Part shown: one piece after another, positions 1-10,511 of the stretch
Position numbering within the stretch: the first letter of the stretch is position 1
How the letters are laid out: every line of letters starts with the position of its first letter
From: Tolypothrix sp. FACHB-123
GTDB lineage: Bacteria > Cyanobacteriota > Cyanobacteriia > Cyanobacteriales > Nostocaceae
Reading direction: 5' to 3'
Length of the DNA: 64,000 bases
NCBI RefSeq assembly: GCF_014697075.1
Contig: NZ_JACJRE010000007.1
Span: 124,001-188,000, forward strand
Translations under genes and position numbers: made by a program
The notes under the pieces: model-generated
Seen by the model: the letters and a program-made list of their open reading frames with translations, nothing else
Told to the model about the DNA's origin: nothing
Database searches by the model: none

Positions 1-425
1 TTGTAATTATCGAGAACTATACGACGAGTTGGTTCAGCATATTGCTTTAGCCAATCATAAACTAAAGGCATTTGTTGAGATAAATTACCTATTTGTAATA
101 ATCCTCTCATGGCTCCGCAGTGAGAATGACCACAAATGACAATATCTCTAATACCTAAAGCTTCAACAGCATATTCTATACCGGCTGCTTCCCCACTCTT
201 GGGTGTACCATAGGCGGGAATAATATTACCCACATTACGAATAACAAATAATTCTCCAGGTAAACTTTGAGTAATTAAACAAGGGTCAATCCGCGAATCT
301 GAACAAGTGATGAATAAAACTTCGGGGTTTTGACCCTGAGATAACTGTTTAAATAATTCTCTATGGGTTATGAAGTAGTTGTCATGAAACTCATTTAAAC
401 CTGCTATTATGCGTTTTATTGGCAC
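1..425 (-). CDS. Beta-class carbonic anhydrase (3' end cut by window edge)
   Basis: It interconverts CO2 and bicarbonate using a zinc ion. The translation has the beta-class zinc-site signatures: CSDSR (Cys ligand plus the Asp/Arg dyad) near residue 42 and CGHSHCGAM (His and Cys ligands) near residue 98. I place the start at a GTG at 425 because a good ribosome binding site (GAGAGGAAT) lies about 9 bases upstream and no ATG is available at the family N-terminus. Only the first 141 codons are inside the window. The relic of a PII-like gene lies just upstream, which suggests a former inorganic-carbon cluster. Family is secure; the exact paralogue (carboxysomal or not) cannot be told from this part. 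Confidence 0.9.
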   Translation of the reverse strand, partial: MPIKRIIAGLNEFHDNYFITHRELFKQLSQGQNPEVLFITCSDSRIDPCLITQSLPGELFVIRNVGNIIPAYGTPKSGEAAGIEYAVEALGIRDIVICGHSHCGAMRGLLQIGNLSQQMPLVYDWLKQYAEPTRRIVLDNY

Positions 426-597
426 AATTTAATTCCTCTCACCAAAATATGTTCAGTCTTCTATAGCTTCACAATCAGCCACTAACTTTCCGCAACAAAG
501 ATAAAATCTAGAGACACTAATCATACTGTGATGATTTTTCTACATTAACCCCTGATGCTTGAATTTTTACACAAGTGTCTCTAGTTCAGTTTATTTA

Positions 598-835
598 ATG
601 CGCTATCCACTTGGCATCAGAAACAATACATACACCTCCAATTTTTTTCAAAATAGGTGTAATCGCTGTTACTACTTCTGATTTGTTACTACTTCTGATT
701 ATTGTTATTCTGTACAAACGCTTAATACATATTCGTTTGCAATGCTGGCGTTTCTAAATTATCAATTATTTTGCCTTTATCACCTTTACCTGTGACATTT
801 TTGATAATTGTGTAACCAGAAAATGTGGTGGGTTA
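598..835 (-). pseudogene. Relic of a PII-like (CPII/SbtB-type) signalling protein gene
   Basis: No intact reading frame is present, but two minus-strand stretches read like a PII-like protein. One is the T-loop side (SGYTIIKNVTGKGDKG, about 816-769). The other is the C-terminus (ITPILKKIGGVCIVSDAKW, about 663-607, ending at a stop at 598). Between them the frame is interrupted, and a 17-base direct duplication sits at 668-701. PII-like proteins of this type often accompany carbonic anhydrase or bicarbonate transporters, and an intact carbonic anhydrase follows here on the same strand. The similarity is from memory of the family, so the call is moderate. The rest of the 426-870 spacer shows nothing else. 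Confidence 0.45.
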
Positions 836-870
836 ATTCCTACCCAACATTTAATCAGAAGGTGGATAAA

Positions 871-1785
871 TTAAACAGATTTTAAGGGAATAATTCCTCG
901 ATCGAAAATGCGGTTATTAGTGTCGATACCGCTTAATTCTATTCTGTCTGAATAGACATTATAGGCGGCAAAACTTAAATCGCTAGTAGAGTATTCTGTC
1001 CATTCATTTTTACCTACAGGACGATTACCTGCACCTGCTCCACATACTACGTAAGTTGTACCATTAATCGCACGGGTACGTTCATAATGGTGTTCGTGTC
1101 CGTTGATATAAAGTTGGACGCCGTATTTTTTAAATAAAGGCGTGAAAGTTTTAATAAATTCGGGACTACTACCATAAGCTCCTGATGCATAAATTGGATG
1201 ATGTCCAAAGACAATTTTCCAAGATGCTTTGCTGAGACTTAATTGTTTTTCTAACCAAGTTAGCTGGTTTTTCCAGTCAGCATTACCGTTAGTATCTAAG
1301 GCGAAAAATTGTACATCACCTCGGCTAAATGTGTAATAGCGTCCCTGCATATTAAAGCCGGGATATTTAACTTGTGGATCGCCGTTATCAGTGCGAATAT
1401 CATGATTACCTAAACAAGCCTGAAATTTCACACCTTGCTTGAGCAAATCTTTATAGGGACGCTCAAATACAGCGCTAATTTTTTCAATTTCTCCATTGTT
1501 ATAGATGTTATCACCAGCTAAAACTACTAAATTGTAAGGATTTTTTTGGTGATAACGAGTCATTGCCCTAGCTACAGCATACTGTCCTTTCGCACCTGTG
1601 CCTGTATCGGCAACGGATACAAACCGGAGTAGCAAGTTTTTGTTAGCGGGATTGGCGGCGATCGCGGTTTGTGATTGAGCTAAATCTATGCTTTGACTGT
1701 TTTGCTTAGTGAATATCCAGGTTAATCCTGTACCAAGGAAACCAAGGCTAGTTAAAAATAAAAATTGGCGGCGTTTTAGGTTCAT
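871..1785 (-). CDS. Tat-exported metallophosphoesterase (purple acid phosphatase-like)
   Basis: This 304-residue protein is a calcineurin-like phosphoesterase, probably an exported acid phosphatase that releases phosphate from organic esters. The N-terminus (KRRQFLFLTSLGFLG) has a twin-arginine motif at residues 5-6 followed by a hydrophobic stretch, predicting Tat export of a folded metalloenzyme. The dimetal motifs appear in order: VADTGTG, GDNIYNNG, GNHD, GHHPIYASG and NGHEHHYER. The order and spacing resemble tartrate-resistant acid phosphatases. It stands alone on the minus strand, divergent from the next gene. The substrate is not known. Confidence 0.85.
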   Translation of the reverse strand: MNLKRRQFLFLTSLGFLGTGLTWIFTKQNSQSIDLAQSQTAIAANPANKNLLLRFVSVADTGTGAKGQYAVARAMTRYHQKNPYNLVVLAGDNIYNNGEIEKISAVFERPYKDLLKQGVKFQACLGNHDIRTDNGDPQVKYPGFNMQGRYYTFSRGDVQFFALDTNGNADWKNQLTWLEKQLSLSKASWKIVFGHHPIYASGAYGSSPEFIKTFTPLFKKYGVQLYINGHEHHYERTRAINGTTYVVCGAGAGNRPVGKNEWTEYSTSDLSFAAYNVYSDRIELSGIDTNNRIFDRGIIPLKSV

Positions 1786-1916
1786 AAATGATTAAATTCA
1801 ACAACTAGTCAGTTTAGCCTGAGCATTGAGCAATGAAGTGATACATTACAAAAGCAGCTACATTGCTAACAATGTATTTGATTTTTCTTTGATTTGTTGC
1901 TCTTGGTAAAAGTTCC

Positions 1917-2816
1917 ATGTCGCAAGACAATCAGAATCCACAACGTCGCCGCAAACACCCCCAGAGAAACCAGCCAATTTGGAAGTCTACGATTATCCAG
2001 GTTCTTAGGGGGACTATTAGGCTGTTAGAATCAGCTGTGGTGAAACTGGAAACAGTACCGCCACCAGGAACTGAGGATACTCCTGGTTTTTGGGGTGGAT
2101 TGCTGGCTAAAATCCGCAATGTTTTACCAGCGAATTTGTCTGCAAAGTTGTCCGATACAGCTTTGACAGGGATTATTGCGGGTACTACCGTGGTTTTAGT
2201 GTGGACAACTACGACATTTTTCACCAATAAACCGCCTGAGATAGCGATCGCACCTCCAGTTGAAGAAGTTCCCGCAGCAACGCCAACACCTGCGCCAACG
2301 ATAACCACTCCGCCTCAGCCAGAATTAGCAACGCCAGAACCCACAGTACCAGAAGAAGTTACGCCTTCACCAGCATCAGAAGTTCCACCAGTGGAACCGG
2401 AAATAGAACCGACACCGGAACCAACACCAGAACCAACGCCAACACCGGAACCGACACCTACGCCTGAACCTAAGCCAGCAGTGCAATTGACTCCAGAACA
2501 AGTGTTAATTGCGGCTATCGAAAATCAAGTAGCAGAAATTAGCGATCGCGTTGCTTCTGGACTTATAAAATCAATTCAGGCTAATTTTCGCACTAGTAAC
2601 CTAACGGTGAAAATTAGCGACGATTGGTATACTCTCACTGCATCCCAACAAGATAAACTCGCAGCCGATATTTTACAGCGATCGCAAGAATTGGACTTTA
2701 CGCATTTAGAAGTGGTTGATTTTCAAGATAGGCTGGTAGCGCGCAATCCAGTTGTCGGGAATAAAATGATTATCTTTAAACGGCGAATAATACCTTTTAT
2801 CGGCAAAAATCAGTAA
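1917..2816 (+). CDS. Single-pass membrane protein with proline-rich linker, function unknown
   Basis: I do not recognise a characterised family. The 299-residue protein has a basic N-terminus (residues 8-20 rich in R, K and Q), one probable membrane helix at about 82-102, and then a low-complexity linker at about 108-195 with repeated EPTP units. A folded C-terminal domain of about 100 residues follows (195-299). The topology suggests a cytoplasmic N-terminus and a periplasmic domain held away from the membrane by the stiff linker. The ATG at 1917 has only a weak upstream binding site. The antisense frame across it is a shadow of the proline-rich stretch. Confidence 0.65.
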   Translation: MSQDNQNPQRRRKHPQRNQPIWKSTIIQVLRGTIRLLESAVVKLETVPPPGTEDTPGFWGGLLAKIRNVLPANLSAKLSDTALTGIIAGTTVVLVWTTTTFFTNKPPEIAIAPPVEEVPAATPTPAPTITTPPQPELATPEPTVPEEVTPSPASEVPPVEPEIEPTPEPTPEPTPTPEPTPTPEPKPAVQLTPEQVLIAAIENQVAEISDRVASGLIKSIQANFRTSNLTVKISDDWYTLTASQQDKLAADILQRSQELDFTHLEVVDFQDRLVARNPVVGNKMIIFKRRIIPFIGKNQ

Positions 2817-3134
2817 ATTGACTGAAAAATTACTGTTGCTTTAAAGCTAGAGGTAGAGGTTAAAGTGCATATACTAAAGAATTTATTATGTCTAATTTAG
2901 ATTTTTAGCGTCTAAGCGCTTTATATTAGCTTTAAATAAATATTGCAACTATCACCGATGTCTAATAAAAGACTAAGTATAAAAATATAAGCTATCAACA
3001 GAAGCAAGTTGAAAGTAAAAAATATACCAATGACGCCAGTATTACTCTGGTAACTCTAATGCTGCCAGATGTCTTACTGGAAGTTCCCTAAGGTATTAAA
3101 TTACCTGTACCAATCAGTAAGCACCTACCAAAAA

Positions 3135-3536
3135 ATGAAACTCTACTATCGCGGACTTACCTACGAATATAAATCCTCTGAAGTAGCTAAAAAAAGCACA
3201 AAACCTTTTGAGCCAGTTTGCCATCAAGGTTCTGCGTATAACTTGACTTATCGTGGAACAACTTACCGTGTTGACCCTAATATTGAGCCTACGCCAGTTC
3301 AAGCATCAACCGTAGCTTATCAATTAATGTATCGAGGAATCGTTTATTCTGTGGAGAGAACGCAAACAGGAGAAGTTTCTACAACATCCTCTCAACCTGG
3401 AAATTGCGTCACAGCAATGAAACCAAAGTCTACCCTAATAACCGATTCCTATAATCAAAATCAAATCCCCAACTTCTTCAATTCCAATCCCACACTATCG
3501 CGCTTCATTCAGGCAATAAGTGGATTATTCCTGTAG
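3135..3536 (+). CDS. DUF4278 domain protein
   Basis: The protein carries three copies of a short motif with core Y-R-G-(L/T/I)-x-Y (MKLYYRGLTYEY, LTYRGTTYRV, LMYRGIVYSV), typical of the cyanobacterial DUF4278 family of unknown function. Family members normally begin with MKL-YRG, so I start at the ATG at 3135; the same frame is open to an ATG at 3069, which would add 22 residues. Neither start has a strong ribosome binding site. The third copy is followed by a low-complexity tail. A hairpin at 3654-3687 probably ends the transcript. Confidence 0.7.
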   Translation: MKLYYRGLTYEYKSSEVAKKSTKPFEPVCHQGSAYNLTYRGTTYRVDPNIEPTPVQASTVAYQLMYRGIVYSVERTQTGEVSTTSSQPGNCVTAMKPKSTLITDSYNQNQIPNFFNSNPTLSRFIQAISGLFL

Positions 3537-3653
3537 AAATCATAAAACGTTTTATTGTGCTGACTTGTCTGATTTTCTTTATTGTTTGTGTCTGTACATA
3601 AGGCAAAAAAATATATAGCAGTCCTATTTGATTGTAAAAATCGATAGTCTAAA

Positions 3654-3687
3654 ATCCCCGACTTTTTGAAAAATTCGGGGATCTTTT
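3654..3687 (+). terminator. Likely rho-independent terminator after the DUF4278 gene
   Basis: An inverted repeat (ATCCCCGA with TTCGGGGAT, plus a T5/A5 extension) is followed by CTTTT on the plus strand, about 120 bases after the DUF4278 stop codon. Confidence 0.55.
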
Positions 3688-3696
3688 AACGCAATA

Positions 3697-3726
3697 AAAA
3701 ACCCGATTTTTAGTAATCGGGTTTGA
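3697..3726 (-). terminator. Rho-independent terminator of tal
   Basis: A ten-base perfect stem (AAACCCGATT with AATCGGGTTT) has a six-base loop. Read on the minus strand it is followed by a T run, and it lies about 50 bases after the transaldolase stop codon. Confidence 0.7.
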
Positions 3727-3772
3727 GAGTTAACTATTAAGTTTTAAAGTGCTAACTAAATGGAGAAAAATT

Positions 3773-4780
3773 CTAAGCTACAGGAGTTGCAGATTTAGCT
3801 TCTAGGGTAGCCAATCTGTTAGCTAACAGTTTTTCTAATTCTTCTAAGGCTTTGGTGAAACCTTGAATACCTTCTGCTAGTTTGTCAGTCGCCATGCGAT
3901 CGCTGGCGTGCATTTTGTCAAAGGTGGCTTTGTCGATGGAGATTTTTTCAATTTCCACGCTAGCGGCTTTAGCGGGATCGAGTTTGCGGGGTAATTCGCC
4001 AACGGTTGCTTGCAATTCCGCCAATAGTGAAGGAGAAATTGTCAGCAAATCGCTACCAGCTAACTCAGTAATTTCGCCAATGTTACGGAAGCTAGCTCCC
4101 ATAACTTCGGTTTTGTAGCCGAATTTCTTGTAGTAGTTGTAAATCGTGGTAACAGATAATACGCCTGGGTCTTCTGCTGAGGGGTAGCTGTCCCGTCCGG
4201 TATCTTTCTTGTACCAGTCGAGAATCCGACCGACGAAGGGAGAAATGAGGGTAACGCCAGCTTCCGCACAGGCGATCGCTTGGTGCAAGCCAAACAGTAG
4301 TGTTAAGTTACAATGAATACCTTCTTTTTCCAGAATTTCCGCAGCCCGGATACCTTCCCAAGTGGTGGCAATTTTAATTAAAACGCGATCGCGACCAACT
4401 CCGGCGGCGGCGTATTGGGCAATTAATTCTCTAGCTTTGGTGACAGTAGCTTCAGTATCGAAAGATAACCGCGCATCAACTTCTGTAGATACCCGACCAG
4501 GAATGATTTGTAAAATTTTCAATCCAAATGCTACCGCCAAACGGTCAAAAGCGATGGTAACAATTTGTGCTTGGCTAGCACCTGTACCTGCATCTTTTTT
4601 TGCTTGCAGTAAAGTCTGATCGACAATTTCCTGATATTCAGGCATTTGTGCCGCCGCCGTAATCAGCGAGGGGTTTGTGGTCGCGTCTTGGGGTTTAAAC
4701 TTTTCAATAGCTTGAATATCCCCTGTATCCGCAACTACTACAGTCATTGTCCGCAATTGCTCTAGTAGGTTCTTAGACAT
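3773..4780 (-). CDS. tal: Transaldolase
   Basis: Transaldolase moves a dihydroxyacetone unit between sugar phosphates in the non-oxidative pentose phosphate pathway. The sequence shows the family N-terminus ([16 protein letters not shown]), the TTNPSL motif and the Schiff-base lysine region ([11 protein letters not shown]), and matches the roughly 335-residue TalB-type enzyme. I start at the ATG at 4780, preceded by GGAGCAATTT. A longer in-frame start at 4873 reads through a dispersed repeat and is rejected. Pyruvate kinase and GAPDH follow upstream on the same strand, each with its own spacer. This order recalls the tal-pyk-gap1 cluster of heterocyst-forming cyanobacteria, where it supports carbon breakdown. 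Confidence 0.95.
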   Translation of the reverse strand: MSKNLLEQLRTMTVVVADTGDIQAIEKFKPQDATTNPSLITAAAQMPEYQEIVDQTLLQAKKDAGTGASQAQIVTIAFDRLAVAFGLKILQIIPGRVSTEVDARLSFDTEATVTKARELIAQYAAAGVGRDRVLIKIATTWEGIRAAEILEKEGIHCNLTLLFGLHQAIACAEAGVTLISPFVGRILDWYKKDTGRDSYPSAEDPGVLSVTTIYNYYKKFGYKTEVMGASFRNIGEITELAGSDLLTISPSLLAELQATVGELPRKLDPAKAASVEIEKISIDKATFDKMHASDRMATDKLAEGIQGFTKALEELEKLLANRLATLEAKSATPVA

Positions 4781-4842
4781 AAATTGCTCCGTGTTGTGTG
4801 CTTGTTTAGGATTTACATTAGGAAAGGCAGAGGGCAGATGGT

Positions 4843-4895
4843 GAGTCAGCGCGGTCTTGGGGGTTTCCCCCATGAGCGACTGACGAACCCGAAGG
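4843..4895. repeat. Dispersed palindromic repeat, copy 1
   Basis: This segment, centred on GGGGGTTTCCCCC, recurs in inverted orientation between the ATP synthase beta and epsilon genes (9776-9831) with near-identical flanks (GTCAGCGCGGTCTTG and ATGAGCGACTG). The rest of the 4781-5203 spacer holds no gene that I can see, only short repeat remnants (TAGCCCCTA type). Confidence 0.75.
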
Positions 4896-5203
4896 GCAGA
4901 AGGAATGAGAAAGAATGAAACATAAATTGTGGTTGATACTGGGATGACTTGTAAGTAGAGGCTAAAGGCTAGGTGTTGGTTGTAGGATTTCTCGTGAAGC
5001 TACCTGAAAAAATGCCTTGAAAACTACGATTGCTGATTCAAAAATACTAGCCCCTAGCCCCTATTCCCTCCTGCCTCCTTTACCGATTACCGTTTTATTT
5101 CCACTCTTTGCTGTACCTACAATTCTGATTTTGGCAACTTTTCTTAATTCTTGCCCAAGCAAGTAATTTTACTGTCTTGAGCCTCGCCCCTATTCTAGAA
5201 GGC

Positions 5204-6634
5204 TTATGCCAAAATCGGCTGTCCAATAGAATGCACTTTAATTAAACTAGTTGTTCCTGATTGACCAATTGGCACGCCAGAGGTAATAACTACTTGGTCG
5301 CCTTCTTTGGCTAAACCTATGTCTACAACTGTGTTCACCACATTCATAAACATTTCTTCGGCGTTGTGAACTGGCGGAATTAATAAGGGAATGACGCCCC
5401 AAGAAAGTGCTAGCTGACGGTAAGCTATTTCATCTGGGGTGAGGGCAATAATTGGTGTAGATGGGCGGTATTTAGATACGAGTTGGGCTGTACCTCCCGA
5501 AGAAGTATTACAAAGAATTGCTTTAGCGCCGATTTCATAGGCAATCCGACATACTGCTTCTGCTACGGACTCGGTAACGCTCAAACTACCCGCTTCATGA
5601 CACCAGGCGTGGCTGCTACCTTCCTGTAACGATTGTTCTGTGCGCACGGCGATATTATGCATGATCTGAACAGCACCAACGGGATATTCGCCTACAGCCG
5701 TTTCTCCCGAAAGCATCACCGCATCCGTACCATCCCAAATAGAGTTAGCCACATCTGTAGCTTCGGCACGGGTGGGATCGGGGGCGCTAATCATCGATTC
5801 CAGCATTTGAGTGGCAGTAATCACAGGTTTTCCTGCCCGATTACAACGGTGAATAATATCTTTTTGAATGTGGGGAACTTCGTGAATTGGCATTTCCACG
5901 CCTAAATCACCACGGGCAATCATAATGCCATCGGCGGCTGCCAAAATGCGATCGAAGTTTTTGACCGCTTCTGGGCGTTCGATTTTAGCGATTACCCGAA
6001 TTTTTGCTCCCGCAGCTTCAATCATTCTTTGGGCTGGTTCTAAGTCTCGCGGTGATTGTACAAAGGAGACTGCGACCCAATCCACACCCAACTGAATGCC
6101 AAATCGCAAATCCTGCAAGTCTTTTTCGGTGATGGAACTGACGGGTAAACGAGTTTCGGGTAAGTTTACCCCTTTGTGAGTGGAAATTAAACCACCAATT
6201 TTCACATGGGCGCGAATGCGATCGGCATCGCGATCGCTCACAACTAATTTCACCCGACCATCATTAATCGAAATCGGTTCCCCTGGGCGCACCATTGCAA
6301 ACAAAGTCGGCAATGGTAAAGGTAGTTCGTCAACACTTTCGCCCTTTTCTTGTAAGACAAAAGTTACCTCGCTACCAGTTTCCACCATCAGTCCTTCCGG
6401 TGGTAATTTGCCCAAGCGAATTTTCGGCCCACATAAGTCTTGCATAATTGCGATCGGCTTGCGCTGTCGCGAACTAATCTGCCGCAGATAGCCAGCCGTT
6501 TGCGCGTGGAATTCATAGGCCCCGTGAGAAAAATTGAGCCGTGCCACATTCATCCCAGCTTCTACCAATGCTTCTAGCCGCTCAGGTGCGCATGTAGCAG
6601 GGCCAACAGTACAAATAATTTTGGTTCGACGCAT
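5204..6634 (-). CDS. pyk: Pyruvate kinase
   Basis: It catalyses the last step of glycolysis, phosphoenolpyruvate plus ADP to pyruvate plus ATP. The 476-residue sequence has the N-terminal TKIICTVGPA motif, NFSHG, the catalytic lysine region (VIAKIERPEA), MIARGDLGVE with metal and substrate ligands, and TATQMLESM. The C-terminal allosteric domain is full length. It begins at an ATG at 6634 and lies between tal and gap on the same strand. Cyanobacteria usually carry two pyruvate kinase paralogues; which one this is cannot be decided here. Confidence 0.95.
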   Translation of the reverse strand: MRRTKIICTVGPATCAPERLEALVEAGMNVARLNFSHGAYEFHAQTAGYLRQISSRQRKPIAIMQDLCGPKIRLGKLPPEGLMVETGSEVTFVLQEKGESVDELPLPLPTLFAMVRPGEPISINDGRVKLVVSDRDADRIRAHVKIGGLISTHKGVNLPETRLPVSSITEKDLQDLRFGIQLGVDWVAVSFVQSPRDLEPAQRMIEAAGAKIRVIAKIERPEAVKNFDRILAAADGIMIARGDLGVEMPIHEVPHIQKDIIHRCNRAGKPVITATQMLESMISAPDPTRAEATDVANSIWDGTDAVMLSGETAVGEYPVGAVQIMHNIAVRTEQSLQEGSSHAWCHEAGSLSVTESVAEAVCRIAYEIGAKAILCNTSSGGTAQLVSKYRPSTPIIALTPDEIAYRQLALSWGVIPLLIPPVHNAEEMFMNVVNTVVDIGLAKEGDQVVITSGVPIGQSGTTSLIKVHSIGQPILA

Positions 6635-6832
6635 AGGAATTGAGGGTTTAGGAATAGCCTGGGGTTTTCCCCAAAACCTGCGACCTGGATATCTAAAGCA
6701 TCCAAATTCACAAGTGCTTCATATCACTTAGCTGCCCAGTAAAATTACTCTTCTATCTAGTTTTGCTATCAAAAATTATGCGTCGTTTTACCAAGAGATT
6801 GGGTACTGGGAAGAGAAACAAGGGGTCAATAT

Positions 6833-6865
6833 CAATGCCCAATGCCCAATGCCCAATGCCCAATG
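6833..6865. repeat. Heptanucleotide tandem repeat (TGCCCAA)n
   Basis: About four and a half consecutive copies of the seven-base unit lie directly after the gap stop codon. The same unit recurs at about 10400, 25725, 25800, 35600, 57425 and 61400, in the style of the short tandemly repeated repetitive sequences of Nostocales. Confidence 0.9.
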
Positions 6866-6871
6866 TCAAAC

Positions 6872-9721
<2,850 letters not shown>

Positions 9722-9872
9722 TTTGTTCGTGGTTAGTAGTCAGTAGTCAGTAGCAAAAAACAACTGACAACTGACCCCTTCGGGGTTCGCCAGTCGCTCA
9801 TGGGGGAAACCCCCAAGACCGCGCTGACTCACAACTAACAACTGACAACTGACAACTGACAATTCACAAGTT
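9722..9872. repeat. Repeat-filled spacer inside the atpD-atpC operon
   Basis: The spacer contains heptad repeats (TAGTCAG at about 9735-9752, and TGACAAC before and after) flanking an inverted copy (9776-9831) of the palindromic repeat seen at 4843-4895. It must be transcribed within the operon and would fold into a strong GGGGGAAACCCCC hairpin. Confidence 0.85.
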
Positions 9873-10286
9873 ATGACATTAACCGTTCGTGTAATTTCCC
9901 CAGATAAAACTGTGTGGGATGCTGCGGCTGAAGAAGTAATTCTCCCCAGCACCACTGGTCAGCTAGGTATCCTGAGCGGACACGCACCCCTGTTAACCGC
10001 CCTGGATACAGGTGTAATGCGGGTACGTGCCGACAAAAATCAAGAATGGCAAGCGATCGCTCTTTTGGGCGGCTTTGCTGAAGTTGAAGAAGATGAAGTC
10101 ACCATTCTTGTAAATGGTGCTGAACGTGGTAGCGCTATTAACCTCGATGAAGCCCGTGCTGCATATAGTGAAGCACAAACCAAGCTAAATCAGGTTCCAG
10201 CAGGCGATCGCCAAGCTCAGATTCAGGCAAATCAAGCCTTCAAACGCGCCCGCGCTCGGTTTCAAGCTGCTGGCGGTTTGCTCTAA
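9873..10286 (+). CDS. atpC: ATP synthase F1 subunit epsilon
   Basis: The epsilon subunit couples the central stalk and restrains ATP hydrolysis (atpE in cyanobacterial naming). The 137 residues have the beta-sandwich start [15 protein letters not shown], the [16 protein letters not shown] motif, and the two-helix C-terminal domain ([11 protein letters not shown] to [11 protein letters not shown]). It is the second gene of the beta-epsilon operon. Confidence 0.97.
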   Translation: MTLTVRVISPDKTVWDAAAEEVILPSTTGQLGILSGHAPLLTALDTGVMRVRADKNQEWQAIALLGGFAEVEEDEVTILVNGAERGSAINLDEARAAYSEAQTKLNQVPAGDRQAQIQANQAFKRARARFQAAGGLL

Positions 10287-10349
10287 AATCTTACTCGATA
10301 TTTCAACTTTTGGGGGTGGGCAATATGTCCACCCTTAATTTTTTGGGCA

Positions 10350-10412
10350 GTAGGGGTTAGGGGCTAGGGACTAGGGACTAGGGAGACAAGGAGGACAAAT
10401 GCCCAATGCCCA
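10350..10412. repeat. Heptad repeats (AGGGGCT, GGGACTA, TGCCCAA)
   Basis: Degenerate seven-base units in tandem in the spacer after the epsilon gene, followed by the GACAAGGAGGACAA type repeat that also occurs at about 35560 and 37570. Confidence 0.7.
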
Positions 10413-10511
10413 TTTACTTCTTATAAAAAAATTACACCAAGTTTAAGAAATCTGGCATCGCCCAAGTGAAGTGATAAGTTAGATAATTAGTTGCCCAGAA
10501 GGGCACATATT

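Noticed and set aside
4781-4873. In-frame N-terminal extension of transaldolase
   Set aside because: It reads through a dispersed repeat and lacks family similarity; the ATG at 4780 has a good binding site.
6833-6865. Possible CRISPR array from short direct repeats
   Set aside because: The units are seven bases long with no spacers between them; these are heptad tandem repeats. The same holds for the other heptad arrays.
9740-9955. 71-codon frame on the minus strand between the ATP synthase genes
   Set aside because: It is produced by the repeats in the spacer and overlaps the start of the epsilon gene.
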